Positions 10,985 through 23,270 are shown, counted from the first letter of the stretch. The stretch: DNA of 64,000 bases from Paragonimus westermani (GCA_008508345.1 QNGE01000998.1:13053-77052); one strand, 5' to 3'. Numbers and translations are program-made. Notes: generated from the sequence alone by a model not told the origin.

Positions 10985-13100
10985 CCGAGGTCAAAATTAG
11001 CGACTGTAACGCAGTTTGCTGTTGACACTATTTCGGTTTCCATTTGTGTAAGTCAAGTGCATGTCTTATTGGTCTTTTGGCTCACTCTTGTTTCCGTTAT
11101 ATCCTTCAACAGGACATTCGTTGGAACCCCTACTTCTGAGGAACGCTGTTCCCCGGTGTTCCCACGTTGCACAGAATCGATCTAGAAGTGCATCGAGTAC
11201 ATGCAGCCAGAACGTCCGGCTTGCCTGTTACACAATGGTAGATGTTGTGACGGTATAAATGTGCTATCATGTGAAGAACTTTTCATGTGGGATTGATATT
11301 TGACCGTCGATTTTTGAAAAATGATGTATGATGTGTAAATCTGATTGGACATGCCTGGATACACATTCTGCCGGCATAGTGCATGGGGATTGGGTTTCAT
11401 CTTCCATTCCGTTTTAGATGATGGATTTTTTCCAGGGCTCCAAGGGTGTTTATAAAGGGTCGGAAATTTGGTAGCTTCAGCGAGTTCAGAATTTGCTTAG
11501 ATTAATGCATGAAAGATTACAGTGTTCCGTAAGTGCTTGGCTTGAGCAAGAAATCAGGTAGTGGATGCTTGATATATGATTATGCGAATGTGACCGCCAT
11601 TGAGTTTACGTGGTAAGTGGCGTTCCGGTGTATAAAATACAACCGACGTACGAGCGACCGCCGTGGATTAGGACGTATTCAGTGAGTCGAGTTCACATAC
11701 TTCACGTCGCTTTCTTCCCGCGATACATGCCATCAATCACTCTTCAACAGGGTTAGGAGAAAAACCGAGTTTTCTGTTAGCTCCTTCACAGTGGAGCACA
11801 ACGACGACACAACTGCCTTCTTGTACGATGCGCATCGAACGATTAATTGGCAAACGAAAATTGAAGTGAACGACTCGGTGCATCTTTTTGAGTACAACAC
11901 ACAAAGTGCTGAGTTGGGGCAGTATGATGAGGATGTTCATGGCAAGTATATAACGTCCATGGATATTTGCCACATCCGTCATCGGTTGAAACCTCTGGCA
12001 ATAAGTAATTAGTGTAGCTTGCAGTAATGCAGCAGAAAATCGGCCAGAAATCCCGCGTTATATAAAGAAAAACGGCGTATTCAGTGTCATCAGAGACGAC
12101 AACAATAAATACACGCACATATATTTCGCACGCAGACAGCGAGTTCAGGTATTCAGACTGTTCCCTAATGTGGTAAACGTCGATTCCACTCATGGGACCA
12201 ACCGCAACAAGTAGATCCTCTATCACTCCAAATTCGCCGTTATAGCACGAAGCTATATCAGCTATCGGCTGCAGACGGCATTGGTCAAGAATCACACGTG
12301 ACGTACGCCTATGTTCAAAGTGGGAGAAACGCATTCGTTGAGGTGGTGGGGGACCACATACGTGTCAGAACGTTTGCGATGGATAAAATGGCTGCCCAAA
12401 TGCGAGCAGCGCAAGTGGTCTTTGGGTGCGATATAATGTTATGCTACTTCCATGTTCGGGATGCCGTGAGGAAACACGTAACCACCATTTAGACGAATGC
12501 ATTCGGAAGCTGATATTTGTTTCATCTCATGGGTACTTGCAATTACTCTGAAGATTGAGTGACCGCCATTGTCTATTCATTTTGAAGGTTTAGCCGGGAA
12601 GTCGCAATAATCAGGCAAACAGACTCGAGCTTCCTGAACTACCTTTTGTGCAATTGGCTATATATAAAGTTAAAGTGGGACATTCGGTCACAGTCAGATG
12701 TTGTTCACTTCGGAAATCGAATAAGCAACCGTCTGAAGAATGCGAATGGGCAACTAAAGAAGCGTACTCATCCCATAGATCACCTAGTCACGACGGCACA
12801 CAGTATACAGTTAACAATAGTGACGGCACGTGCAAGTGTAAATTCTATAAGTCATTGTGGTTACTATATATTCATATGCTGTCCGTATCGAGACGGCCAA
12901 AGCGGCTTCACCACGAACAGACTTCCCCCTTCTTCCGTCCTGGAATATAAAACAGCCAAGATGGAAGAAGAATGTTCATTTGGGGTTGCCCTGTGGATAT
13001 TGCAGTAACCCCGTTGATACGAACGGCTATCGGTGCGATAAGGACCAGCCATTTTTTCATGTGAAATACATAAATAATTCTGGTATGTCGCACTGCTAAT
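10985..13100 (+). pseudogene. MULE transposase copy 2, decayed
   Basis: This aligns along its length with copy 1: leader at 11045-11175, HGKYITSMDICHIRHRLKP near 11940-12000, MDKMAAQMRAA and CYFHVRDAVRKH near 12380-12480, NRISNRLKNANGQLKK near 12715-12770. Two internal deletions of roughly 260 bp each, relative to copy 1, remove the end of the core and the post-SWIM region; the joins are near 12795 and 12890. The SWIM finger has lost a ligand (LLYIH instead of LPCIH). The C-terminal module reads HVKYIN where copy 1 has HVECIN and stops after HC. The intron corresponding to 8385-8421 is shortened. It cannot make a working protein. Confidence 0.8.
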
Positions 13101-15299
13101 CGTTTCTCGTTGACTTTGGTCTTCTCTGTTTTTCGATACAGACCTCATCGTACTCCGATTGCGATCTTTGGACACTGTGTGCTGTCACTTGTGATAAATT
13201 CATTGGAACACTGTAGAGTTTGCACTCATGGGGGACTTGGGAATTCTGATTAATGCTCAGGCCATCAGATGGTGAAGAGATGCTTGCACTTGCACGGAAG
13301 CTGTGAAAGTATGTATTTCGGGCAGTGATTTTGTATACTGCGTGCGACAGGAGCGAGGACTCCCAACGCCGGACAAAGGTGTTGTTATTAAGAAGTTCCA
13401 TGTTTGTGAGGCTCAAGTGCGCCGCGATTCTTGGTGTTCTTTCTCAGACCAGCAGGTGGACGTGGTATTGACTTTAGTTCCCCGTGAGGCCTAGGGGAAA
13501 ATTGGTTGTTCTCATAGCCCAGGGGATCTTAAAGGCTTTTTTTATTGTGTTAAGGATTCACAAGGCTCCGTTCAATAGTTGAACACCGGAGAGAAGTTCA
13601 TGAATGACGGAAACCCAGTACGGAATGAATACTGGGTGAAATACGGCAGCTTTGGCACTCGATCGGCCGTTGTTTGTAGAGGATACGCAAGAGCGGGAGG
13701 AAGGCCGTATTGTGGGTGGACTTTTCAATTAAATTTGAAGGCTCCAGAGCCACGGTGAATTTTTGTTCTGGTCCTCGAAACTTGGTTAGTGCCGAGAAGC
13801 TGAGTTATTGGATTAAGCGGGACATGCTAAACCCAAAAATAGGCATTTCACTTGTGAATCACAGAACATTCCTGATAATCAGCCGTAGGGTCAGATGGCC
13901 CGCGGGAGTTCCCGCATAGAAGACCGACAGCGTTTAGAAGGCCGGTCAGAAGCGAAAGTACCAAACAACAGACGGTCTGGCTGGCAAACGTCTCTCACTC
14001 GTGGCAGGTATTGAAGCATAGTGCGTCTTTGTCCGCTATCCATACGGAAGCGTACACCTGCTAGTAAGTCTTTCGTATGCTGATCACGTTCTATTCTTGT
14101 ATTTAAATACAAAGATAAGGGTGTTACGTTAAGCCTGTGCTGAGGGAAAAAATTGGTGGTCACTACTGTGATTGCTTGTTAAATTTCCGGTCTGTATCAA
14201 GTCTGCAATAGCCAGCAAAAGCTAAGCTGTGCAGGTAAGGAGGTGAGCGTATACACTGGGGTTCCCAGTTATCCCAACATTACTGCTCCGTGTTGTTTTG
14301 TGAAGTGACTATCGGGTGTATCTTGGATCTGCCTAACCGTGCAGTGCGCATGTACGACGAACGTCTTCCTTTGTAGTATGCCTACAAAACGTTGTGGGGC
14401 TTTGTGGGAATCTCCAGCGACAGCACTCGGCCAACTGAAAAGTGCTAATTGACCCGTTTTCAGAGGCAGGTGAAAAAAATTATTGATGGAATTGCTGGAG
14501 AGAGGTGCCATACTGTCATCAACATCTCCGTGAGTGTCTCCGGTAGCGTCAGCCAAGAACAAGGATGACTCCTTGAAATTATGTTAACTGTTGTCACCAA
14601 TACGCGGTGTCTAAAAATGTTCCGTTTCCATTTCCACGTATCAATGGAACTGTGTATGCTGTTTCGAGAGCCGAGTGATTTAACACCGACAAGTTTGCAG
14701 CCCGACTTTAGCAGATGGTAGTAGGGCCCGGTGATCGCATGAAAACCGTGCTAGTGATGCTCTCCAGTCTGTAGGAGTCCGAAATCACGCCAGTCCGGTT
14801 GAGGAATGCGTCGGTCACCTTCCAAAGATTGATGCAACCGATGCGGGATGGTTTATGTCGTGGGGGTCTATGACGCAACCGTACACCGACGCTCTGTTGA
14901 CGAACATTCGTTCCACTTATCTAATATTCTTTCAAGACTAAATGGACATGGAATAAAGTTATATTCAACTTAACATCCCTTCTTATGCGGCCTGAAATAA
15001 AATAATTGGGATACGTCATTCTCAGATCTGGTATGCGCTATGACCGTGGAAAAGTGCGCAAAGTGAAATATTAGCCAACATCCTTGAGTGCAGGCGAGGT
15101 CCGTAGTTTCCTAGGTGTAGCAGTACATCGTGTTATGGTCAAGGTCATATGCCTGGAAGGGTTCCCTGTGGCATGTGGGATAAGGGTTACGCCTACATAC
15201 CCACCGCTAAGTGCCCCCATACGCATGCACACGCAGTGGTTTCCAACAACACAGTTTGCCAGCACAAATGCAGCCAACACCACTTTCACACGGTGAGCA
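13101..15299. other. no recognisable gene
   Basis: I see no conserved coding content. Open frames at 13303-13494, 13710-13919 and 14562-14269 (minus) lack motifs. A donor-like and acceptor-like context occurs around 13300-13350, but no family is recognisable. Confidence 0.35.
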
Positions 15300-16078
15300 G
15301 CCTTCGATTCGGATTAGCCTGTCACAGTGACGGAAGCCGAAGGACGCCTGCGCTCAACCGCCACCGCGAGTGGCTTGCGCCGTACCACTTGCGGTTTCAC
15401 CCACACACCATATATCCAACGCAAACCCGAAGAAACAAGACCGGTAAATGTGTCCAACAGGCCAATGCTGGTTAGCCAGTTGATTGGCTAGCAGGGAAAG
15501 TAATCTGTTATCTCTAGGAGGGTGAATAGAAAGAGACTGCAATGACCAGATACAGACTGAGTACAAAGATGTGTGAAATATAATGCAAGAAGCATTGCAG
15601 CATAACAGTTCATGTTAGTGTATACCAGAGAGTGTAAAGATGAAAAACAAAATTCACAGTGAAATACGAGAGGTCAGACAGACCATTCCCCACACAGTAC
15701 ATCAAAAAAGCTGAGAAAATGGGTGTGTGGAAGGTTGCAGGCACCCAATTTTCTGAAAAGAGAATCGGGTTAATAGCCAAACGACCGGGTTCTCGGCTGG
15801 TACAGTCACCAACAGAAGTAGGGTGGATATATTGGTATGACCTACCTGGGCCTAACTTACTCGTCATCTCTTCGCCGACGGTGTACCGTGAATACGCTGA
15901 TGACATGCTAGTCCCGGAAGACCAACGCATTCGCGACAGCACACATTGCAACTCCACTGAATGCGACCTATGTGAGTGGAACAGCAGGTTGTGCGGTGCA
16001 AACCACTCGTGATGGTGATTAATCGCATGCGTCCTCCGGCTTCGGTCATTGGGACAGGCCAATCCGGATCGAATGCCG
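15300..16078. repeat. imperfect inverted repeat, arms about 105 bp
   Basis: The plus strand from 15300 to about 15406 ('cgattcggattagcctgtc' onward, then 'gcgagtggcttgcgccg') is matched by the minus strand from 16078 down to about 15970 ('cgatccggattggcctgtc', then 'acgagtggtttgcaccg'). Identity by eye is roughly three quarters, so the arms are old copies of one repeat in opposite directions about 560 bp apart. Confidence 0.6.
15887..15950 (-). other. remnant with a C2H2 zinc-finger pattern
   Basis: The minus strand reads a perfect C-x2-C-x12-H-x3-H spacing starting CNVCCREC and ending HQRIHG, inside a longer open frame (16325-15864). Fingers of this kind occur at the N-terminus of several flatworm non-LTR elements and in ordinary transcription factors. 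No neighbouring finger is visible. It lies next to the inverted repeat arm, so a transposon remnant is more likely than a gene. Confidence 0.35.
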
Positions 16079-16159
16079 TCAATCGGGTTAATCCTGGTGA
16101 GTTCTGATAATTTGTTTCTTGCAACACTCGCAAATCACGGCTCCAAGTAGTCGGAAGAA

Positions 16160-16916
16160 GGGCCTGGCTAGTTGTGATTCCTTTTGAGTTAGAGCAAAAC
16201 CACTTCCTCAGCCTTCTGGTGGGTGAGTCACACCTTATAAATCGAAAGTTCACTCTGATCGAAGCAAACGACTGTATGGGTCCGTTCTGGTATAATGCGT
16301 TAGCTGCTGTTGTTAAGCAGCACATCTTGGATGTCTACTGCAAATTTATCGCAACTGATAATAGTGTAAGTGTCCGGTGCAAGCTGAAGCCTGCGATGCC
16401 AAGTGAGATCACTGTATGACATTTTTCACTGGGCATCAGAGGGTCTCATGGAAGTTCCTGCCGAAACCTATTCTACAGTTCTATTGCGCATTATCCAGGA
16501 TGAAAGTAAAAGATACGCGCATATATACTTTTCACCAAAAAGACAAATTCAGGCCTTTATACTTTTATCATGTTCAGTGAAGCTGGATGCCACACACTGA
16601 ACGAACTGGTACGTGCATGCCATGAACCGTTTCCCGTTAATTCGCTGGCTTGAATTTACGCCAACTTTTCAGTTGCAAATGGTGTGGAACATAACCCAAC
16701 CATAATGTACGGAGACGTTTGCAGTGGGAGGTGTGTTTCAATGTGCAAGCCACTTGAAGTTGTTCGAGAAGCGATGGGAAAGCAAACAACGTTGACAAAG
16801 TTCCTGATTACAACATGGCTAAACGAACGGAGGCAAACTGCGCCGTGTTTTGCTGCGGCAATACGTTATTCCCATGTGTGCAACGCCATCAGGATACATG
16901 TAGGTAAATGGTAATA
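16160..16916 (+). pseudogene. MULE transposase copy 3, old fragment
   Basis: The frames 16174-16419, 16480-16600 and 16684-16914 give LEQNHFLSLL, HILDVYCKFIATDNSVSVR, RYAHIYFSPKRQIQAF, KLDATH and NPTIMYGDVCSGR. These align in order with the LEHNHHLTALL, AADVYGKYITTMDICNIR, RYMHICFARREQVQLF, NADATH and GRPVMYAYVRIG of copy 1. The catalytic Asp after the leader is retained (LDATH), but the SWIM and C-terminal parts are absent. It is more divergent than copy 2. Confidence 0.7.
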
Positions 16917-17645
16917 ATAATAATAATGTTATATTTCTCGACGCATTTGTGAGAAACACACTCAGGAGAGCGTCATCAACGTAATAATTTTTAGCACAAA
17001 CGTATTTCAACATCAAATTTGAAAATCGTACAACGAGTCAGCTATGTGGGTAGAGCAACAAAACAGAAAAAACAGACACTACAATGAGTGAAAATTCAAG
17101 TTTAGGCAGTAAACTTCCAGCTTCATAGTTCTGAGAAGATAGTGCTTATGGTCTGCACAATTCGTTAAAATAATTGATTTGTTACATTAATTGGGAATTC
17201 ACAAGGTGATCGCTGACTTGATGCTCAAGGTCGTGCCAAAAATACGGTGGTTGGAGGACGGAGAGGATGTACTGGCGAAGAATTTGACCATTATTCCATG
17301 TAGATAGTCCCGAAAAAAATGTGCCAAGAAATTTCCCATGATGTGGGCGAGGTGGGGACGCACATACTTTCGCGGAAAACGCATGGACCTCTCGACCGGA
17401 CGTCATTCTCCGCGCAACTTCCTGAGAATTTTGAGGAGCTGGCGATATGCTCAACCATTGCAGAATTTTAAGTGTTTGGGCGGGTTAGGATGTTCTCTCG
17501 AGCGGGATATGTCAGTGAAACCAAGAATGGAGCACGGAATCATGCGATAAACGGGAGAACATGAAATTAACTGTGTGAGCTATGACGAACAATGGAACAT
17601 GTGATATTTTGGCATAAGCTTCTATGTGACGTTATTAGCATTGTG
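16917..17645. repeat. interspersed repeat with TAA-rich end, copy A
   Basis: It starts with a short TAA run followed by 'tatatttctcgacgcatttgtgagaaacac'-type sequence and ends near 'gttattagcattgtg'. The opening recurs at 17655 and, more diverged, at 20401. The closing part recurs near 21040-21100. No coding potential is seen. It could be a non-autonomous element or a LINE 3' region. Confidence 0.55.
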
Positions 17646-17810
17646 ATAATAATATAATATTATTATTGGTACATTTCTCAACCCATTTGTGAGAAACACG
17701 CCCAGATAAGCGTGATCAGTGCACACATTTTAACGTGAACTGCATAACGTACACGTGTTAATTTATGAAATACATATCACATGCGAACAGCTGCTATTGA
17801 ATAACGCGAA
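17646..17810. repeat. interspersed repeat with TAA-rich end, copy B (partial)
   Basis: This begins immediately after copy A with an AT-rich TAA-like run, then 'cccatttgtgagaaacacg' and 'agataagcg', matching the start of copy A at 16930-16970. It fades after about 150 bp. Confidence 0.5.
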
Positions 17811-19150
17811 GGGAGATCGATTAGAAGCTATTCCTAGTATACGATTATTGCCGAATTTAGATGTCAATCATCTTTGTACAGACGGTATATAGAATGAGAA
17901 CAATGGTTGGCAATACCGAGAGGTTGCCAGGTGGTCTATCAGGGGAGAATAAGGAAGAGTTGCGTCTCGATGTTAGTATGCAGTCATGAGATGGACAGGT
18001 TGAGTTATCTTCGATTAATTTTAGCACGCTTAGCTTCTGCATGGCGATTTACAACTCAGACACACAAGCCATCAATAATTATGGGGTAGGGGTCTACCGG
18101 GATGATGGGGTTGTTACTAACGGGCATGTATATTGACACCAATACGTGTTGACTATAGACTTATTTTCCTGTTCGCTGGCAAGTCTGAAAGTAAAAAAAT
18201 CTATCCTGAAATCGGTAGCTCTGATCGGTTCGGGGGGTGCGTGACTTTACATCACGCAAAACAGTGGGTTTTTCGTTAGATGTTATCAGGTCCGTTTTCA
18301 AAGACAACGTCCTCAGTGTTTGTTGAAAGAAGAAGTCCCTTCACAGTCGGTATCTGTTTTGCCTAGTGGCTGCAATGAACCAACAGCAATGGTGAGTCGC
18401 ACTGTCACACCCTCCTTACCGCAGGCTGAAACATGACTTAGACATAATCAGATCAACCGACAGAAATTTTGTGCGCTTTTCTTTGTGCCACCAAGTTTAG
18501 ATCTAGTCGAAATGTCATCCGCGCACTAAGCGACGTTGTCCACTTTGGCAATCACACGCCTAAAGGGTTCCAAAACGTCAACCGATGTATGGATAGGCGT
18601 ACGTGTCCGAGAAACTGTTTAGCAACTATCATTCGGTGAGTGGTTGATGTGAGCAATCGAAACCCACTACGGCGGCTATTGTTGTGAGCTTGTGTGTCGA
18701 AAACACGCTTTATCACGTTACCACCGTTGAACCATTGCCGGCGATTCGGAATAATTCACTCAGTGGCGTGTATTCGAGAATCCGGGTAACGCTCATTCAG
18801 ACGTCCGGGTTAACGCGACTAACTTCCAAGTCCAAAAACGTAAGAAACAGCCATCGAAAGAACTGAAGCTTATACAGCACCGTTTGATGAAATTAAATTG
18901 AATGTGCTATCTCAATTTGAGTGCGGATTAACCGGATGAGCAAATTATACGGTAGGAAGACGTTCGAAAGTGAGTGGCCAGACGCACGTCCGCCAACGGC
19001 CACCAACCAACGAGAAGTGAGATGATAAAAGCAGCCGAGTAAAGATGAAGGTGTCTAAGTGTCAAACAACATCAGGAGGGGACGTTTAATGGATAAACAA
19101 TGGTGATCATGAAAGAAGGAAACCAAATACTTTGTGCAGTTGGGGTACGA
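17811..19150. other. no recognisable gene
   Basis: I recognise nothing in this stretch. Short open frames (17907-18089, 18684-18866) have no motif or repeat partner that I could find. Confidence 0.35.
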
Positions 19151-19156
19151 AATTTA

Positions 19157-20235
19157 TCATGATCGTTTGGTATACAGCATAATACCAAACGGAGATGATG
19201 AGCATACCGGACGAACTTCAACAAACCCTACACGGGGCCTCGAGAGTTGTTCAGGCTTCCTCCTATGAGGACCACTGGGGAACGGAACACTGGAATTTCT
19301 AGAAAAATTTCTCACGCACCACATCCACCTTCTGTCCTGCCTTTGCGGAAGACACACCGATCTTACGTCACGTCTTACAACACCCCGCGGTGTCCTCACC
19401 GTAGCAATCCTGGTTGTGTGATTCTGGAGATGCACCGATTGGTAATCCTTCCGGCGAAACAGCCCTAGGTGTTGATGTGTAGCAAAGGAGGATGACTTCC
19501 CCTACCTTAAAACCACGTGAGGTAATGAACCACTTGTGATAAGCTTGCAACTCAGGCAGTTATTTGCGCTGTCATTGCTTCCAAACTATGCGAGATGTTT
19601 TGCTTGCCTCCAACCCTTAGTATAGAACAGCAATAATGCAACCCCGTTGTTTAGAGAATCCCAATTTGACGGAAGCAGTAACAAACCACTCGGTTTCAGT
19701 GCGTTTGGGTTTTGAGGATCCTCATGGATAGACGCGAACGCACAATTGTAATTGTCCATGCTTTTCTAACATGTGACTGAACAGCGCCTCCTCGTTCATG
19801 ACCTGCTGACAAGTAACAGGATTAGGTACACGCCTGATTGTTCTTATCACTATTTCTCATATCTCACCACGACGGCTGGCTTCAGGAGGGTTGAAAGGCC
19901 GGTCAGTTTTGCAAATTAGCAAGAAATCGGCAATTCTTCCTTGACACAAAGCCTGCAGCCTCTTCTTCAGCTCTGAATCTGCTCCCTCAGAGTTGGTGCA
20001 ATTGTCGCCTTATACGGCAACAAGTGCACTTCGGCTGCCCACAAATCTCAGGAGTGCCTTCATGAACGAATCGGCTGACAGTGAGTGGGTAACCTTCAAA
20101 AGGATAGCACGTGTCTGGAAGGAAGTGAACATGCAGCCGTGATGCTTGTATTCACTTCCACCTTGACATCGAAGAAACAGAGGTAGTTCACTACCGTGTA
20201 CAGGAATAGATGATCCACTGCAATCAGTTTGCATT
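19157..20235 (-). mobile_element. BEL/Pao integrase fragment
   Basis: On the minus strand, 20235-20010 ends KVTHSLSADSFMKALLRF, which corresponds to the integrase core motif HLEVAxSLxTDSFxxALRRF. Further left, broken frames give DNCTNSEGADSELKKRL and FNPPEASRRG, the D-N-G and FNPPxAPHxGG segments. Near 19550 there is AYHKWFITSRGFKVGEVILL, the GDLV tail. The first catalytic Asp region is lost. It is a dead fragment related to, but not the same as, the BEL element at 22.4-29.2 kb. Confidence 0.65.
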
Positions 20236-20395
20236 TGATAAAAGAGCCACTAGTTGCAAGCACAGTTTAGAAAAAATAGCTCGCATCCACAGCACCTGTT
20301 GAGCAACATCTTGAATGAGTCAAAAAGGGGTTAACAAAAGAAGTCATAACACGTTAAAGACTTACAAAATACAGAACGTAGAACAACTCAAAAAA

Positions 20396-21110
20396 TAATG
20401 ATAATGATAATATATATTTGTCAACTTATATGTGAGAAGCACCTTGGGTTATGCACGATAACTGCAGATATTTGCAAACCATACAAAAACGAATAAGTAA
20501 GTAGTAGCAAAACATGAAGCTTTCCGTCAAGAAGAACGTGGTCAAAAGGCAAATGAATGTAGTTTATGAAGATTCTGACGCACGCAACAGAGAAGAAGAT
20601 AGTCCGGTCGCTCCACGGATTTAGTCTCAAACAAATGGGATGTTACACTTATTTACTTTCTACAAGGTCGTGGGATGGGCAATTTTTTAAATAGTTCGAG
20701 GTCACTCCTGGAAGAAGGCTCAAACGCGTCTTTGGAGTGTTTTACCATTAGGGGACAAAATTGGCGTCCGAAAAATATCAAGATAGATCGGCTTTGGCGA
20801 GGCAGGGCGGAAAATCCCAAAATCTAGCGTACGATTGGGCAGATTACAACGCAGGATTTTGTCAATTCCCCGATAAACGTCAAAAAGTTGAACATTTCGC
20901 GAACCGTTCATCTGAGACGAAGTTCCGTGCGCCCATCCGTCCTAGAAACGTTTTCTCGCTCAGTGGATAATATGGGGATCGGGAAAGAGCATATGATCCC
21001 ACACGTTAGATGAGAAAATGTGAGGTTATAACACTCACTATGACAAACAATATGCTAGCGGAAATTGTGAGAAAAAACTCATAAGATATTAATATTTTTG
21101 CTATGATTAC
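20396..21110. repeat. interspersed repeat with TAA-rich end, copy C
   Basis: It opens with 'ataatgataatatatatttg', then 'cttatatgtgagaagcacc', and shares 'agaagatagt', 'ttacactta…ctacaaggt' and a closing 'tatgacaaacaatatg' with copy A in the same order. It is the most diverged of the three copies. Confidence 0.45.
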
Positions 21111-21559
21111 GAGAATATATAACCATATTTACTGTTTTGGTATTTTGCTACGAAGTAGAGATTTATTCGGGCATACAGTTATTTGAGTCGACGTTTTGCA
21201 GAGCCGCAGGGAGTGAGCGACAGATAAATAAAGCTCATATGACGTCGCTCTTCTGGACATATTATTAGGCGCCGCGTTCACACATCGAGGGGCGTTAGAC
21301 AGAGGGGTGGTTATCTAGGAAATGCGCACCTAACGGCTAAATGTCTCTCGGACCAAATTCAGAAACGTCATTAGATGAGACAGAGAATTTGAAGATAGAC
21401 ATTACGTTTGTTAACGCAAGATAGCTGTCCAAGCCCTGTTTAATACGCTGCATGTTGTTACAGGTTCCAACTTCATTTGGAAGTTTATTTCAAATGTAGG
21501 AATACTTCACGGGTAAGAATGTTGCACGTGTACTCCCCCGGGCTATCAGGGTTGGCAAT

Positions 21560-22320
21560 GTGGAACCCTACTTCTTGGTCTTTATGGAGGGCTGTCTTGT
21601 AAGTGAGAGGTAAACGCTGTGGTAATCGCATCCGAATGTATGAGTTTATCCAGCAGCGTCAGGTTCAACTTTAGTCTACGCAACCAAAGTGGATCAATAC
21701 CAAGTTTTTCACAGCGCAGTCTATAGGTGAGCGGAGGGGAATATCCCAACAAGCTTTTGGTAAACGATCGTCGAAGGTTTTCTAACACAAGCCTATCAGA
21801 CTTGCGTAGATGACAGTAAATGAAAGCGCAATACTCGAGTTGAGGCCGAACACACATTTTGTAGAGCGTCGGCTTTGCAGCTGGTAGACTGAACGTCTTT
21901 TTGATACAGCCTATTGTTCTTTTAGTCTTTGCTACCTGGAAGCATACTTATTCAGAGAAATTGAAGGAGTTTGAGTACCGCATTCCTAGATCTCTGACCG
22001 AAGTGGCTGTATCGATAACACAACCATCTAGTGAGATGGAACCATGAGGTAATTTACAACCATGAGTGATGAAGTCCGATTCGTTCGCTGAGAACGGCAT
22101 CAGCCATGTTCAGAACTATAACTGCAATGACGCCAAGTCTCCTCGTATATTTTGTAGACAAAAATTGGTGTTTCTTCCCTGGCGGAATTCGCAAACGATT
22201 TTCATGTCGTCGGCTAACAGACAGGGCTTGCCAAGCGTAATAACGTTGCGTCAGTCATTTTTATACATTGAGAGGAGCAACTAGCCCGGAACGCTACCTT
22301 GGATCACCCCACTAGTCACT
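21560..22320 (-). mobile_element. CR1/Jockey-like LINE reverse transcriptase fragment
   Basis: The minus strand reads, with stops, QGSVPG near 22310, LLADDMKIV near 22210 (YxDD box changed to LADD form), LPHGSISLDGCVIDTATSVRD near 22040, then an intact run (21857-21582) CVRPQLEYCAFIY, SDRLVLENLRRSFTKSLLG and WLRRLKLNLTLLDKL. This is the palm and thumb of a CR1-type LINE. Several stops make it a pseudocopy. It abuts the left LTR of the BEL element. Confidence 0.7.
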
Positions 22321-22393
22321 GGTGTTCGTATTGAGTAGTGCTCTCCTATTCTGACTGTCTGGGTGCGACATTCAAGGTGTTACTCCCGGATGT

Positions 22394-23270
22394 CTACCGG
22401 TTGTTCGAGCAACGCTCAGTTCTCTCGTAACGTCTATCTATATGCTTGATGCACGATAGTCATGTCTGTATGTATCGAGCGTCTATAAATTCTGAGCCCG
22501 TCGAGCAACCGATTCGGATTCAAAAAGGAAGACGGGCGTATTGGCGAGTTTCTTAATAATAAGGTGCTAATGTTCAAAAACGATATGATAAACCAAATAG
22601 AGGAAGACAACAACAAAGCTCGATGTTGAAACCACTAAATATACGGGTTCTGATATTAAGGGTTCACGTAAATATGACCGAATGCAACAGTCACGTAATG
22701 GCGAGGCGGTCAGGCGAAAATGAAACCAGGGTACTGATATGTTCGCCGAGCTTGGCATTTAGGTTGCAAACGTTTCGTCACCAGGTTAGGCGACATCAGT
22801 GCGTAAGTGTTTCATCGTATATTCTGATGATGTTACCTCGCCTGGTGATGAAACGTTTGCAGCCTTAATGCCAAGCTCGACGAACATATCAGTACCAAAA
22901 CCATCAACCCGAGCTACTAACACCACCGCCACTGTTCACAACCATCAGAAACCAGAGTACATATAAACACAGGTCAGGCAAAGAAAAATACGGAAGAAAA
23001 ACTACGTGAAAACAAGTTTTACTAGTAAACATATCGAGATTTGACAACAAATCAAGATCCACATTCAAAGGAGAAATGATTTGTCACGTGCTTAACTTGA
23101 GCGGTAGTGTCAGATTGTTAGAAAGCTCGTAAACGTCGTAAAGATTTCCAACGTAAGGAGACGAATCAATGAGAGAGTAATATATAGAACAGAGAAAGTG
23201 GCCATCAAAATTCTATGAACAAAAAACAATCATCGAAAACTAACGCATGCAGCTACTTTAACACCGGACC
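22394..23270 (-). repeat. left (3') LTR of BEL element
   Basis: It matches 28674-29205 and 31914-32565 over most of its length, including 'cgtctataaattctgagcccgtcgagcaacc' and 'ggtgctaatgttcaaaaacg'. It is longer than the right copy because of a 226-bp foldback insertion at 22735-22960. Its last part (23160-23270) is shared with the third copy but not with the right LTR. Confidence 0.75.
22731..22960. mobile_element. foldback element inserted in the BEL LTR
   Basis: Arms 22731-22799 and 22824-22896 are near-complementary ('tactgatatgttcgccgagc' against 'gctcgacgaacatatcagta'), with a 24-base loop. The inserted block lies between two copies of the LTR sequence 'gaaaccagggtac' (22722-22734) and 'gaaaccagagtac' (22948-22960). 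The right LTR at 29001-29014 has one copy only, so this looks like a target-site duplication. Confidence 0.75.

Noticed and set aside
15149..15475. 108-codon His/Cys-rich plus-strand frame
   Set aside because: The cysteine and histidine spacing fits no finger, and half of the frame is the inverted-repeat arm.
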